DNA of 64,000 nucleotides from Kushneria indalinina DSM 14324 (GCF_003385845.1 NZ_QRDJ01000006.1:1357888-1421887); one strand, 5' to 3'; shown: positions 47,025-59,410, counted from the stretch's first letter. Notes: a model not told the origin generated them from the sequence alone. Translations and numbers: made by a program.

Positions 47025-48434
47025 ATGCCCAATAACAATCATGTTGGTCCATCAAGCAGCGATGGCTATCACACGCCACATTCAGCGCCCCTGTCGCCGG
47101 AAAGGCGCAAGGCCATGCATCAGGTCATCATTGCGTCAGCCATCGGCAACTTCGTGGAGTGGTTCGATTTCGCCGTCTACGGCTTTCTCGCCACCATTAT
47201 TGCCCAGCATTTCTTCCCGCCGGGCGAGCCGGCGCTTGCCCTGCTCCAGACCTTCGCGGTGTTTGCCGTCTCCTTTGCCCTTCGACCGATCGGCGGACTC
47301 TTTTTTGGCAAACTGGGCGATCGCATCGGGCGCAAGAAGGTTCTGGCCATCACCATTCTCCTGATGGCCGGGGCCACCGCACTGATTGGGGTTTTGCCGA
47401 CCTACGGTGCCATCGGGCTCATGGCCCCGCTCCTGCTGGCGCTGGCACGCTGCATACAGGGCTTTTCGGCCGGCGGCGAATATGCCGGAGCCTGCACCTA
47501 TGTGCTTGAACATTCTCCCACCCATCAGAAGGCGCGCTATGGCAGCCTGATCCCGGTATCGACCTTCATGGCCTTCGCCGCCGCCGCCACACTGACCCTG
47601 CTGCTGGGCGCCGTCATGTCGGATAGCGCCATGCAGAGCTGGGGCTGGCGCATCCCGTTTCTGGTCGCAGCCCCCCTGGGTCTGGTCGGGCTGTACATGC
47701 GCCTGCATCTGGAAGAGTCTCCCGCCTTCAAGACACTGCAGAAGGCGCCCGAGACGCCCCATGCGACGGTCAGCGAAACGGTGAAGATGCATGGCGGGAC
47801 CATCGTCTGCCTCAGCGCCTTTATTTCGGCCACAGCACTGTCGTTTTACATGTTCACGACCTACCTGGTGACCTACATGCAGGTCGCAGGCGAGGCCAGC
47901 ATCACGACCGCACTGCTGGCGAGTCTGGGGGCGCTGGTGTTCTCGGGCCTGCTTTGCCCGGTCATTGGGCGACTCTCGGACCGCATCGGGCGACGAAACA
48001 CCATTCGCGGTGCCTGTCTGTCTCTGATGGTGGCGGTCTTCCCGGCCTATTATCTGGCCGGCAGCGGTGAACTGTGGCTCGCCATGCTGGGCGCTTCACT
48101 GCTGGCCGTAGGGGCAGTCACGTGTGGTGTGGTCACGGCGGTTCTGATGGCCGAGCAGTTCCCGACCCGGGTGCGTTATACGGCGTCGGCGCTGTGCTAC
48201 AACGTGGCCTATACAATTTTTGGCGGTACTGCACCGCTGATCGCCACATGGCTGATCGATCTGACCGGACACTCGCTGGCGCCCGCCTTCTATCTGATCG
48301 CCATTGCCGTGCTGGCCCTCGTGGGCGGTTCGCGTCTGCCGGAATCCGCCCATCGGGCGCTGGATGACAATGAGGCAGGCTGGCATGACCGCCCTGCCGC
48401 CGGGAAGCAGGCAGCCACGGCCATGTCCTCCTGA
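47025..48434 (+). CDS. MFS transporter of the metabolite:H+ symporter family (ProP-like)
   Basis: 469 residues with twelve predicted membrane helices. MHS-family signatures are [16 protein letters not shown] (about 41-56), [22 protein letters not shown] and the [11 protein letters not shown] loop in the second half. [22 protein letters not shown] is near-identical in form to ProP-type proteins. Substrates of the family include proline, betaine, citrate and alpha-ketoglutarate. An osmolyte such as betaine would suit a halophile, but the C-terminal coiled coil that senses osmolarity in ProP is missing, so substrate and sensing are open. AGGAA precedes ATG. Confidence 0.85.
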   Translation: MPNNNHVGPSSSDGYHTPHSAPLSPERRKAMHQVIIASAIGNFVEWFDFAVYGFLATIIAQHFFPPGEPALALLQTFAVFAVSFALRPIGGLFFGKLGDRIGRKKVLAITILLMAGATALIGVLPTYGAIGLMAPLLLALARCIQGFSAGGEYAGACTYVLEHSPTHQKARYGSLIPVSTFMAFAAAATLTLLLGAVMSDSAMQSWGWRIPFLVAAPLGLVGLYMRLHLEESPAFKTLQKAPETPHATVSETVKMHGGTIVCLSAFISATALSFYMFTTYLVTYMQVAGEASITTALLASLGALVFSGLLCPVIGRLSDRIGRRNTIRGACLSLMVAVFPAYYLAGSGELWLAMLGASLLAVGAVTCGVVTAVLMAEQFPTRVRYTASALCYNVAYTIFGGTAPLIATWLIDLTGHSLAPAFYLIAIAVLALVGGSRLPESAHRALDDNEAGWHDRPAAGKQAATAMSS

Positions 48435-48438
48435 TCGA

Positions 48439-49029
48439 TCAGTATCCCGCGCGCTGAAAATAGCGATGGCCACACTGGTGGCAGGGCTCCAGCAGCTGTC
48501 GATAGTGCAATATGACAGGATGCTCGCAGTGAACGCAGGACATGCGGCCCGGTGCGACCACCTCCCCTTCGGTATAGTCAGCGCGCGCCACCTCGAGCTC
48601 TTCCTCGAAACGCTGTTGATCCAGCGCGGTGCGATCGGCCACGGACAAAAGCCCCTGGCGCAGACGATCGGACAGCATGCTCAGATCGATGCCCAGAAAG
48701 CCCGCCAGGCTCTCCCCGCCACTGGCCAGGTAACGTCGAAAGTCACTGACATCACGCTCTACCCAAGCCCGTAGAATGGCCAGCTCATCGCGGGTGAATT
48801 CCTCGACATCCGCTTCAAAGCTCAGGGCTTCATCGAGCTCCTGCTGCATCCCCTCCCGGGACAGGGAATCGCTGCGATCATTAAAGCGCGCCACGATACG
48901 TTCATAGGCTTCCGAAAGACGCCCGGAACCGTGCTCGGCCGATGCTCCGGACGCAGTGTCGGGCTCACCGTATTGATGGGTTACAGGCGCAACATCGTTG
49001 TCTCTTGCAGGTTTGTCATGCTCAGCCAT
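48439..49029 (-). CDS. Zinc-ribbon protein, YbeL-like (DUF1451)
   Basis: 196 residues. A helical, acid-rich region (residues about 38-150, e.g. LSEAYERIVARFNDRSDSLSREGMQQELDEAL) is followed by a C-terminal zinc ribbon CVHCEHPVI...CHQCGHRYF (two CxxC pairs). This is the DUF1451/YbeL family, whose function is not known; the ybeL gene is next to leuS in E. coli too. It is convergent with the MFS gene (four bases apart) and divergent from leuS. Confidence 0.85.
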   Translation of the reverse strand: MAEHDKPARDNDVAPVTHQYGEPDTASGASAEHGSGRLSEAYERIVARFNDRSDSLSREGMQQELDEALSFEADVEEFTRDELAILRAWVERDVSDFRRYLASGGESLAGFLGIDLSMLSDRLRQGLLSVADRTALDQQRFEEELEVARADYTEGEVVAPGRMSCVHCEHPVILHYRQLLEPCHQCGHRYFQRAGY

Positions 49030-49200
49030 GGTGAAGCTCCTTGCGTGTATGCCCGATGATATAAACGACGCGGCCCGGGCCTACCTGTCACTGGCCGAGT
49101 CGGGTATCCTTGATCACCACCAGCGGCCGGATTGATGTCATCATTTCAAGCATTGACTTCTCAGGGCACGCTGTCCAGAACGATGCTCATGACATCATGA

Positions 49201-51882
<2,682 letters not shown>

Positions 51883-51902
51883 CCCCGACCTTCCAGCGAA
51901 CT

Positions 51903-51921
51903 CCCGCCAGCACCTGGCGGG
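51903..51921. other. Short hairpin between leuS and lptE
   Basis: CCCGCCAG (51903-51910), loop CAC, CTGGCGGG (51914-51921): an 8-bp perfect stem without a T-run. It may protect the leuS mRNA end or weaken read-through to lptE. Confidence 0.35.
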
Positions 51922-51972
51922 AAACAGAACAATATTCCCTGCGCTATCGTTATGGCGCACAAGGAGTTCAAG

Positions 51973-52518
51973 GTGAAAAGACGTTCGTTTCTTGCAGGCC
52001 TGGCCGGTGCCGGCCTTGTACTGGTACTGGCAGGCTGCGGCTTCCAGCTTCGCGGCACAGGCCCCGGCAGCACACTGACCCTTGGTGATCTGGCGCTGGA
52101 CAGTGCCGGTGGCCCGACCAGTGAACTGACCCGCGAGGTGAGCCAGGAGCTCAATAGCGCCGGTGTCGCCCTCAACGATCAGGCGCCCCTGCGACTCAAT
52201 CTGGGCTCGGAGGAGCTCCGGGAGCGGGAGTTGACCTATGGTGATGCCGGCACCCAGGAGCGCCAACTGACGCTGACCGTCCCCTGGTCGCTACAGCGGG
52301 TTGACGATGGCGCCTACCTGGCCAGTCAGGAAGACGTGACTGTATCGGGAACCTTCTATACCAGCAGTGACCAGCTGCTGACGCGTGACGATGCCCGTGA
52401 AGCCCTGCAAAGCCAGCTTCGTCAGGATGCTGCTCGTCGCCTGATCGACCGGCTACAGACCTTTCAGCCCGACAGCACCGGGACGGTTCAGCCCGCATCG
52501 CCTGCCCCGTCATCCTGA
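51973..52518 (+). CDS. lptE: LPS-assembly lipoprotein LptE
   Basis: 181 residues if the GTG at 51973 is used; it has AAGGAG at ideal spacing. The upstream ATG (51952) has none and would place seven extra residues before the signal. A lipoprotein signal ends in the lipobox LAGC (GLVLVLAGCGFQLRG), giving acylated Cys. The remainder (LRLNLGSEELRERELTYGDAGTQERQLTLTVPWSL) has the alternating pattern of LptE, which plugs LptD in the outer membrane. It stands between leuS and holA, its standard place. Confidence 0.93.
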   Translation: MKRRSFLAGLAGAGLVLVLAGCGFQLRGTGPGSTLTLGDLALDSAGGPTSELTREVSQELNSAGVALNDQAPLRLNLGSEELRERELTYGDAGTQERQLTLTVPWSLQRVDDGAYLASQEDVTVSGTFYTSSDQLLTRDDAREALQSQLRQDAARRLIDRLQTFQPDSTGTVQPASPAPSS

Positions 52519-52531
52519 AGGACCGGTCTGA

Positions 52532-53605
52532 ATGAGGGTCTACCCGGACAAGCTTGCCGAGCAGCTCGCACGCAAGCTCGCGCCCATCTATATCGTGGCT
52601 GGCGAAGAGCCGCTGCTGCATATGGAAGCCTGTGATGCGATCCGAACCCGTGCGCGTGAATCAGGGGTCGAGGAGCGCGAGATTCTGCAGGTGGAACAGG
52701 GATTTGGCTGGCATCAGCTGATGGAAAGCGCCAATAACCTGTCCCTGTTTGCCACGTCCCGGCTGATCGAGCTGCGCCTTGGGTCGCAGTCGCCCGGCCA
52801 GGAGGGCGCCCGTGCGCTGGAAGCCTACGCACAGCAGGCCGATGACAGCAGCGATATTTTGTTGATCAGTGCCGGGCGCATGGAGCGGCGCCTGTTGCAG
52901 AGCAAGTGGTTCAAGACGCTCGAAAGCAAGGGTGTCCATGTGCCGGTGTGGCCCGTCGATCATCAGCGACTGCACTTCTGGGTACGCGATCGCGCCGGGC
53001 GTCACGGCCTGGAGCTTGATCAGGAGGCGGCGCGACTGCTGGCCGAGCGCACCGAGGGCAATCTGCTGGCCGCGGATCAGGCGCTGATCCGGCTGGCACT
53101 GGTACATCCGGCCGGGGCGCGACTGAATGCGCAGGCTGTTGCTGCCGATACAGAGGACAGTGCCCGCTTTGATGTCTTTAACCTGACGGATGCCTGCCTG
53201 CGCGGGGAACGTGACCGGGCGGTCAGGATCGTGTCAGGGCTGAGAGAAGAAGGCATCGAGGCGCCCGTGGTGCTATGGGCACTGACTCGTGAGCTGCGTA
53301 CGCTGCTCTCCGTTCGGCAACACATGGATCAGGGCCAGAGCCTTGAACATGCCTGCAAGGCACAAAGACCGATGATTCCGGAAAAGCGCCGCCCTCAGTA
53401 TCAGCAGGCCCTGAAAAGACTCCCCCTGAAGCGTCTGCACAAGCTGCTGCTGCTGTCACAGCGTATCGATCAGGCCATCAAGGGCGCAGCGCCCCTGCCC
53501 ACCTGGGCAAGCCTTGCTGATCTTGCCCTGACGCTCGCCGGTGGCCGTGGCATGCTGGCAGAGATGCCGGACAGCTATCGCATCACCCTGCCCGGACGGG
53601 GCTAG
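52532..53605 (+). CDS. holA: DNA polymerase III delta subunit
   Basis: 357 residues; the clamp-loader subunit that opens the beta clamp. The N-terminal motif YPDKLAEQLARKLAPIYIVAGEEPLLHMEACDAIR is the HolA AAA-like start, followed by the FEV-like helical middle (DHQRLHFWVRDRAGRHGLELDQEAARLLAERTEGNLLAADQAL) and the C-terminal collar domain. It lies 13 bases after lptE. No complete Walker A is expected in delta. Confidence 0.94.
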   Translation: MRVYPDKLAEQLARKLAPIYIVAGEEPLLHMEACDAIRTRARESGVEEREILQVEQGFGWHQLMESANNLSLFATSRLIELRLGSQSPGQEGARALEAYAQQADDSSDILLISAGRMERRLLQSKWFKTLESKGVHVPVWPVDHQRLHFWVRDRAGRHGLELDQEAARLLAERTEGNLLAADQALIRLALVHPAGARLNAQAVAADTEDSARFDVFNLTDACLRGERDRAVRIVSGLREEGIEAPVVLWALTRELRTLLSVRQHMDQGQSLEHACKAQRPMIPEKRRPQYQQALKRLPLKRLHKLLLLSQRIDQAIKGAAPLPTWASLADLALTLAGGRGMLAEMPDSYRITLPGRG

Positions 53606-53609
53606 CCCC

Positions 53610-54713
53610 ATGACAAGCGCCTCCAATCTTGTTCCCGCACGGCTGGAGCGGCTCTATCACTGGCTGCGTCGCTACTACTGGCTATGGCCGCTGATCAGCT
53701 TTGGCAGCGGCCTTTTCAGCTTTTTTCTGATCAGCCGGCAGCAGACGCTCGGGGCATGGCTGGCTCTGGCACTGATGCTCACCTGGCTTTTGCTGTCGCT
53801 TGAAAGCCTCTGGAGCTGGTGGCACCGCCATCGCGAGCACTCTTCGCTGCCACGACTTCTGGCGACCTTCTGCGCCCAGCTGACCCATCAGGAGACCCTG
53901 TTCTTCTGCCTGCCCTTTTTCTTGATCACGACCGTATGGCGCAGTGGGCAGGCCCTCTTCACCGGGCTTCTGGTCGTCTGCGCCATTATTTCCATTGTCG
54001 ATCCGCTCTATTTTCGCATTGCCGAAAAGCGCCGATGGCTCTATTTCAGCTATCACGCCCTGTGCGTGTTTGCCGTGCTTCTGGTAGTCGGGCCGCTGCT
54101 GCTGCGACTGTCCACGGGTACCAGCCTTTTAATGGCCGCCATTGCTTTTCCCCTGGTCGCGCTGCCCAGCCTGATCAGCATTTTGCGCCCCGATCGGGCA
54201 TGGCGATGGCTGGCGCTGGTCATGCTGGCAGCGGCCATCAGCGGCGGTGCCTGGGCGATGCGCACCTTTATCCCGCCGGCCACGCTCTGGATCGATGCCA
54301 GCGCCCTTTCCCCCTCGTTTGATACGGCCGCTCGCGAGCCGCGAGGCAGCATGGTAATGACACCCGATGCCCTCCGCGCCCAGGGGCTTTATGCCTTTAC
54401 GGCCATCCATGCACCGCTGGGGCTCAACGAACACATTCGTCATGTCTGGCGCCATGAAGGTCGTGTGGTTGATGAAATCGATCTGACCATTCAGGGTGGC
54501 CGTGATCAGGGTTATCGTGCCTGGTCACGCAAGCAGCATTTTGGCGCTGATACTGAAGGAGAGTGGCAGGTTGATGTCGTAACGGATGCCGGACAGCGGC
54601 TGGGCGTGATACGCTTTAGCGTTGTTGACGATGTCGACCAGGCTCGCAGGGTCGATGGCCGTCTTGAAAGAACGCCAGGCATCGGCTGGTTGCGCAGGCA
54701 ACACAGTGACTGA
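53610..54713 (+). CDS. Membrane protein with C-terminal DUF2914-like domain
   Basis: 367 residues from the ATG at 53610, four bases after the holA stop. Residues about 1-230 hold roughly seven hydrophobic segments (e.g. WPLISFGSGLFSFFLIS, LALALMLTWLLLSL, LLLRLSTGTSLLMAAIAF); then a soluble domain with HVWRHEGRVVDEIDLTIQGG, GYRAWSRKQH and GEWQVDVVTDAGQRLGVIRF, which matches the DUF2914 pattern (N-terminal part DUF5924-like). The function is unknown. The DUF2914 domain probably faces the periplasm. Confidence 0.75.
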   Translation: MTSASNLVPARLERLYHWLRRYYWLWPLISFGSGLFSFFLISRQQTLGAWLALALMLTWLLLSLESLWSWWHRHREHSSLPRLLATFCAQLTHQETLFFCLPFFLITTVWRSGQALFTGLLVVCAIISIVDPLYFRIAEKRRWLYFSYHALCVFAVLLVVGPLLLRLSTGTSLLMAAIAFPLVALPSLISILRPDRAWRWLALVMLAAAISGGAWAMRTFIPPATLWIDASALSPSFDTAAREPRGSMVMTPDALRAQGLYAFTAIHAPLGLNEHIRHVWRHEGRVVDEIDLTIQGGRDQGYRAWSRKQHFGADTEGEWQVDVVTDAGQRLGVIRFSVVDDVDQARRVDGRLERTPGIGWLRRQHSD

Positions 54714-54801
54714 CTCCTGCCCTCCCGGCTAAAGTTAACTTGCATCGAGGCGCGGTAATTCGCAAGAATCGGCGTCCGATCCATCATGACCAACGGATAA
54801 C

Positions 54802-55254
54802 ATGCACGAATCTCTCTGCCTTAAGGTTTCGCGTGTACCTCGCCTGTGGCGCGCCGTTATTGACCAACGGCTGGCGCCGCTCGGCATGACGCATACGCGC
54901 TGGGTCACGCTGTACCATCTATGGCGCTATGGAGATGGCCAGGCACAGTGTGATCTGGCACGTATCATTGGCGTTGAAGCGCCGTCACTGGTGCGCACCC
55001 TCGACCAGCTCAGCCAGCAGGAGCTGATTGAGCGTCGCCCCAGTGAAGAAGATCGTCGTACCAAGCTGGTGTATCTCACGACTCAGGCAACGCCACTGCT
55101 TGAAGAGATCGAGAAGGCGGTCAACGATGCCCGGGGCGACATGCTCAGGGATATCAGCGAAGAGGATCTTGAGCATTTCGAGCGCGTGTTGACCCTGATC
55201 GAAAGCAACGGTAGCCATGAGCTGGCTCTGCGCGACAGCGAACCGTCTCCCTGA
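54802..55254 (+). CDS. MarR-family regulator, SlyA-like
   Basis: 150 residues of the MarR/SlyA family. The winged helix-turn-helix is in LARIIGVEAPSLVRTLDQLSQQELIERRPSEEDRRTKLVYLT (about 53-94), with SLVRTLDQL the recognition helix and DRRTK the wing. RLWRAVIDQRLAPLGMTHTRWVTLYHLW agrees with SlyA, a global regulator of envelope and stress genes that often counteracts H-NS. It is a stand-alone gene. The closeness to a stress protein gene is noted, but a regulatory link is not shown. Confidence 0.85.
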   Translation: MHESLCLKVSRVPRLWRAVIDQRLAPLGMTHTRWVTLYHLWRYGDGQAQCDLARIIGVEAPSLVRTLDQLSQQELIERRPSEEDRRTKLVYLTTQATPLLEEIEKAVNDARGDMLRDISEEDLEHFERVLTLIESNGSHELALRDSEPSP

Positions 55255-55400
55255 TCCCGTTTTTTCCTGTAGTTACTTCCAGCCTCTTCCCTCTCCCTTC
55301 GTCAGCGGCTAAATTAAGATTATTGCCGCTGACGGGCCATTCCCGACGGACCAGGCCACAGAGCCATTCGCCTTGGATAACATGACGGGAGAACAGGGAC

Positions 55401-55859
55401 ATGAGTGAACACTATCAGCACGTACTGGTAGCCGTTGATCTGACACGCGATTCGGGACTGGTTTTGGCGCGTGCCATACGGATCGCACGGCGCAACCAGA
55501 ATGCACGGGTCTCCATCATTCATACGCTTGAGCCGCTGGGGTTTGCCTACGGGGGCGATATTCCCATGGATCTCACCAGCATTCAGGATCAGCTTGATGG
55601 CCATGCCAGAGACCGTCTGGCGGAAATCGCCGATGCTCATGGCATTCCCCGCGAGGACCAGCATGTGGTTGTGGGCATGCCCGACGCCGAGATTCACCGT
55701 TTTGCCGGCGAGCGCAAGGTGGATCTGATCGTGGTGGGCTCTCACGGCAGAACCGGGTTCGCACTACTGCTGGGATCAACCTCTACCGGGGTACTGCACG
55801 GCGCGAAATGTGACGTTCTGGCCGTGCGAGTCGGCGCAGAAGGCGAAGCCACCGAGTAA
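55401..55859 (+). CDS. Universal stress protein, UspA family
   Basis: 152 residues. The fold begins YQHVLVAVDLTRDSGLVLARAIRIARR, with the Asp of the nucleotide-binding strand, and ends with the ATP-binding signature VVGSHGRTGFALLLGSTSTGVL (GxxGR...GS form, about 111-132), so it is probably of the ATP-binding type. Starts with an AGGGAC ribosome site; a terminator follows. The gene is monocistronic. Not precise enough to separate UspA from UspC/UspD. Confidence 0.9.
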   Translation: MSEHYQHVLVAVDLTRDSGLVLARAIRIARRNQNARVSIIHTLEPLGFAYGGDIPMDLTSIQDQLDGHARDRLAEIADAHGIPREDQHVVVGMPDAEIHRFAGERKVDLIVVGSHGRTGFALLLGSTSTGVLHGAKCDVLAVRVGAEGEATE

Positions 55860-55881
55860 TCGGGGGAGCATCTGCCAGGGA

Positions 55882-55914
55882 AGGGGGCATCGTTAGCCAC
55901 GGTGCACCCTTTTT
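55882..55914 (+). terminator. Rho-independent terminator of the usp gene
   Basis: An imperfect 12-bp stem (AGGGGGCATCGT / ACGGTGCACCCT, one mismatch and one G-U pair, loop TAGCC) is followed by TTTTT. Confidence 0.8.
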
Positions 55915-55963
55915 ATGGCCATCGGATCACCGGTTATGAGTGATCCCTGGTGCTTTCGGACAC

Positions 55964-57883
55964 TCAGCCATTGTCGCTTTCCAGCTCGAGCCAGCGCTCC
56001 ATGGCCTGCTCCAGTGACTGCAGGGCATTGCCATGCTCCTCAAGGGTGGCATCGATGGTGGCGCTGTCCTGCTGGTAGAAATTAGCGGAACCGATGGTGG
56101 CCTCAAGCTCGGCGATGCGTGCTTCAAGCTGTTCGATCTGCCCGGGAAGCTGATCCAGCTCGCGCTGCAGCTTGTAGCTGAGCTTCTTTTTGGCCGGTGC
56201 CGGAGTGCCGGCCTTCTCGCGGGGGGTCGACTTCTTTTCGGCCGCGATATCTTCGCCGGTATCCGGCCCCCGCCCACGCATTTCTCCGGGCGCCGGCGGC
56301 AGCTTGCCACCCTGTCGAACCCAGTCGGTATAGCCGCCCACATAGTCGCGAATGACGCCGTCACCTTCAAAGGCCAGAACGCTGGTCACCACGTTATCCA
56401 TGAAGGCACGGTCGTGACTGACCAGCAGCAGCGTGCCGTCGAAATTGATCAAAAGCTCTTCGAGCAGTTCCAGCGTTTCCACGTCCAGATCGTTGGTCGG
56501 CTCATCGAGCACCAGTACGTTGGCCGGCTGGGTAAAGAGCTTGGCCAGCAGCAGCCGATTGGACTCACCGCCCGACAAGGCCCTGACAGGCTGACGCGCA
56601 CGATCGGGTGAAAACAGGAAGTCCTGCAGGTAGCTCATGACATGACGGTCACGCCCGTTGATGGTGACCTGATCACGCCCGCCGGCGACGTTGTCCAGTA
56701 CGGTGGCGTCCATATCAAGCCCGGCACGGAGCTGATCGAAATAGGCCACCTTCAGGTTGGTACCTTCCCGGACGCTGCCTTCCTGGGGTTCCAGTTCTCC
56801 CAGCAGAATTTTCAAAAGCGTTGTCTTGCCGGCCCCGTTGCGACCTATGAAGCCAATGCGATCGCCACGCTGTATCTCGATGGACAGATCGCGGACGACC
56901 CAGTCCTGACCAAACCGGTGGCTGACGTTTTCAAGCTCCACGACGCGCTTGCCGCTTCGCTCGCCGCTATCGACGTTGATATTGGCATTGCCCTGTCGTT
57001 CACGGCGCTCGGCACGCTCGGACCGCAGCTTTTCCAGCGCACGTACGCGCCCTTCGTTACGGGTGCGACGCGCCTTGACGCCCTGGCGGATCCAGCGCTC
57101 TTCGGCGGCCAGTTTCTTGTCGAACTCATCGCGCTCGCGCGACTCGACTTCAAGCTCATGCTGCTTCTGGGCCTGATACTTTTCATAATCGCCCGGATAG
57201 CGCCCGAGACGACCGCGATCCAGCTCCAGAATGCCGGTCGATAAACGCTTGAGGAAGGCCCGGTCGTGGGTAATGAACAGCACCGAGCCGTTGAACTGTA
57301 GAAGCTGCTCTTCCAGCCAGTGGATCGTATCCAGATCCAGATGGTTGGTCGGCTCATCCAGCAGCAGAACATCAGGATCAACCACCAGTGCCCGTGCCAG
57401 CGCCACACGACGGCGCCAGCCGCCCGAAAGCCCTTCCATCATGGTGGTGGCCGGCAGGCCCAGACGGGTCAGTACGGTGTCGATACGCTGATGATAGGAC
57501 CAGCCATCTCGCGCCTCGATGGCCGTCTGCAGCGTCGCCAGGCGGTCCATGTCGGGATCGGCAGATTCAATCAGATGCTGATACTGGCTCAAAAGCTCGC
57601 CGGTTTCGGGCAGCCCCTCGGCGACCACATCGAAAATGGTGCGCCCTTCCGCCGGCGGGAGATGCTGCAGGAGCGTTCCCACCCGAAGACCCGGCATGCG
57701 CCAGATATTGCCGCCATCAGGCAGCGCACGTCCCTCGATCAGGGACATCAGAGTGGACTTCCCGGTGCCGTTGCGACCTACCAGCGCCAGACGCTCGCCC
57801 TTCTCCAGTACGAGGTCGGCGCCATCGAGCAGCACATGAGTGCCATAGGCCAGTTGAAGCTGTTCCAGTCGTAAAAGCGTCAT
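55964..57883 (-). CDS. uup: ABC-F ATPase, Uup
   Basis: 639 residues from the ATG at 57883 (MTLLRLEQLQLAYG). Two ABC domains without a membrane part: Walker A GRNGTGKST (about 36-44) and GRNGAGKTT (about 353), signatures LSGGWRRR and LSGGESNR, Walker B LLLDEPTNHLD and LVLDEPTNDLD. The linker between them is rich in R and E (ERWIRQGVKARRTRNEGRVRALEKL). A C-terminal coiled coil (KKKLSYKLQRELDQLPGQIEQLEARIAELEATIG) distinguishes Uup from EttA, YheS and YbiT. It binds DNA and the ribosome and affects transposon excision and branched DNA. Confidence 0.93.
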   Translation of the reverse strand: MTLLRLEQLQLAYGTHVLLDGADLVLEKGERLALVGRNGTGKSTLMSLIEGRALPDGGNIWRMPGLRVGTLLQHLPPAEGRTIFDVVAEGLPETGELLSQYQHLIESADPDMDRLATLQTAIEARDGWSYHQRIDTVLTRLGLPATTMMEGLSGGWRRRVALARALVVDPDVLLLDEPTNHLDLDTIHWLEEQLLQFNGSVLFITHDRAFLKRLSTGILELDRGRLGRYPGDYEKYQAQKQHELEVESRERDEFDKKLAAEERWIRQGVKARRTRNEGRVRALEKLRSERAERRERQGNANINVDSGERSGKRVVELENVSHRFGQDWVVRDLSIEIQRGDRIGFIGRNGAGKTTLLKILLGELEPQEGSVREGTNLKVAYFDQLRAGLDMDATVLDNVAGGRDQVTINGRDRHVMSYLQDFLFSPDRARQPVRALSGGESNRLLLAKLFTQPANVLVLDEPTNDLDVETLELLEELLINFDGTLLLVSHDRAFMDNVVTSVLAFEGDGVIRDYVGGYTDWVRQGGKLPPAPGEMRGRGPDTGEDIAAEKKSTPREKAGTPAPAKKKLSYKLQRELDQLPGQIEQLEARIAELEATIGSANFYQQDSATIDATLEEHGNALQSLEQAMERWLELESDNG

Positions 57884-58025
57884 GGAGCTCTGCAAATTAG
57901 TGAAGGCGTATGCGAAGGCCTCATTGTACCTCATGCATCCGGGTTGTGGCTGCCAGGCAATGGGACATCGATGAAGGGGGTATCCTACAATAACGCCCAA
58001 ACATATCCTGACCCACGGAGATGGC

Positions 58026-58859
58026 ATGCTGCCTGACGCCCTGAGCTTTCAATCACCGGAACCCTTGATCGATATCGGTGCCAACCTGACGCACGAAAGC
58101 TTTCAAAAGGATCTGGACGACGTACTCGAACGTGCCGCTCGGGCCAACCTGACGGCGATGGTGCTGACCGGTACGGATCGCGCCAGCATTGAGGCAAGCG
58201 TTGAGCTGACCCAGCGGGAAAATCCTGTCGCGCTCTATGCGACCGCCGGTCTGCACCCCCATCACGCCAGCGAGTTTGATCCATCACTCAAGCGTTTTAT
58301 CGAAGGCTATCTTGATCACCCTCGCGTGCTGGCCGTGGGCGAGTGCGGTCTGGATTATCATCGCGACTTCTCTTCACCGGCCGATCAAAAACGAGCCTTC
58401 GAAGCCCATCTCGAGATGGCCGCACGAACAAAAAAACCGCTGTTTCTGCATGAGCGTGACGCCGGCAGCGACATGCTGGACATGCTCAGGCAGTGGCGTG
58501 ACGACATCGGCCCTGCGGTTGTCCACTGTTTTACGGGAGACAAGCCAACACTGTACGGCTATCTGGACATGGATCTTTATATCGGCCAGACAGGCTGGCT
58601 GTGCGATGAGCGTCGAGGTGAGCATCTGCGCGAACTGGTCGGTGATATACCCACCGATCGCCTGATGATTGAGACCGACTGTCCTTATCTATTGCCACGT
58701 AACCTGCCTGCCAAACTCAAGGGCAGGCGCCACGAACCGGCGCTGCTGCCTTGGATCGCCCGGGAGATTGCCGCCTGTCGCGGTGTCAGCGAGGCCGTCA
58801 TTGCACGGGAAACCACGGACAATGCACGCCGCTTCTTTGACATTCCGGCCTCTTCATAA
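58026..58859 (+). CDS. tatD: TatD-family metal-dependent DNase
   Basis: 277-residue TIM-barrel hydrolase. Family motifs: PLIDIGANLTHESFQKDLDDVLERA (metal Asn/His region), ATAGLHPHHASEFD, AVGECGLDYHRDFS (catalytic Glu), HERDAGSDML, VVHCFTGDK and LMIETDCPYLLPR. It has 3'-to-5' exonuclease activity on DNA in repair. The LHPHHA motif matches TatD proper more than YcfH or YjjV. It is divergent from uup, spaced 142 bases. Confidence 0.9.
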   Translation: MLPDALSFQSPEPLIDIGANLTHESFQKDLDDVLERAARANLTAMVLTGTDRASIEASVELTQRENPVALYATAGLHPHHASEFDPSLKRFIEGYLDHPRVLAVGECGLDYHRDFSSPADQKRAFEAHLEMAARTKKPLFLHERDAGSDMLDMLRQWRDDIGPAVVHCFTGDKPTLYGYLDMDLYIGQTGWLCDERRGEHLRELVGDIPTDRLMIETDCPYLLPRNLPAKLKGRRHEPALLPWIAREIAACRGVSEAVIARETTDNARRFFDIPASS

Positions 58860-58894
58860 TCGTTTCAGGACATCTACTTCAGGACACCATAGAC

Positions 58895-59410
58895 ATGCAG
58901 GATGATTACGAGTTTTCCAACACCGAGGCCCTGAATCTTCCCGGTTTTATTGCGGTGGAAAGCGGGGAAGGTGATGTGCCGGTCGCCATCGCCTGGACGC
59001 TGCCGGATGGCGGGGTCAAGCACACCCTGATTCAGCCCGATGAGACCTGGCTTGAAGACGATGTGGCAAGCCTTGGCGATTATCACGCCGATGAGCTTCT
59101 TACCATGGGCGTGAGCGTCAGCGATGTGATCCGTGAGCTGGAAGCCGACTATCACGGCAGCACGCTCTACAGTGCCAATCCAGACCAGGACGAGGCCGCC
59201 CTGTCCCGTATCTTTGAAGCCGTCTCTGCCACAACGTTCGTGTCCATTGTCGATGCCGGTACCCTCTATAGTGACCCGGAAGAGTGGCATCAGCAGCGCA
59301 GCGAGATGTTCAGTGAAATGGGGCTCGAACCGGGGCGTGCCGAGCACGACCTGGAGACGCTGCTGAAGCTGCACGTTCGCTGGATGGATGATGACATGCT
59401 CGCTGACTGA
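58895..59410 (+). CDS. Unknown acidic protein, possibly a degraded RNase-T/DEDD exonuclease fold
   Basis: 171 residues, strongly acidic, no signal peptide or membrane helix. The order of segments recalls 3'-5' exonuclease-like proteins: FIAVESGEGDVPVAIAWTLPDGGVKHTLIQPDETW (residues 18-52) corresponds to the first strand pair, YHADELLTMGVSVSDVIREL to the His-containing helix, STLYSANPDQDEAALSRIF to the second catalytic strand and AEHDLETLLKLHVRW to the last helix. The usual catalytic acids are partly missing: the first Asp is A20 (Glu22 remains), and the YSD motif is YSA. The resemblance is inferred by eye and would need a structure match. Between tatD and convergent epmC. Confidence 0.6.
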   Translation: MQDDYEFSNTEALNLPGFIAVESGEGDVPVAIAWTLPDGGVKHTLIQPDETWLEDDVASLGDYHADELLTMGVSVSDVIRELEADYHGSTLYSANPDQDEAALSRIFEAVSATTFVSIVDAGTLYSDPEEWHQQRSEMFSEMGLEPGRAEHDLETLLKLHVRWMDDDMLAD

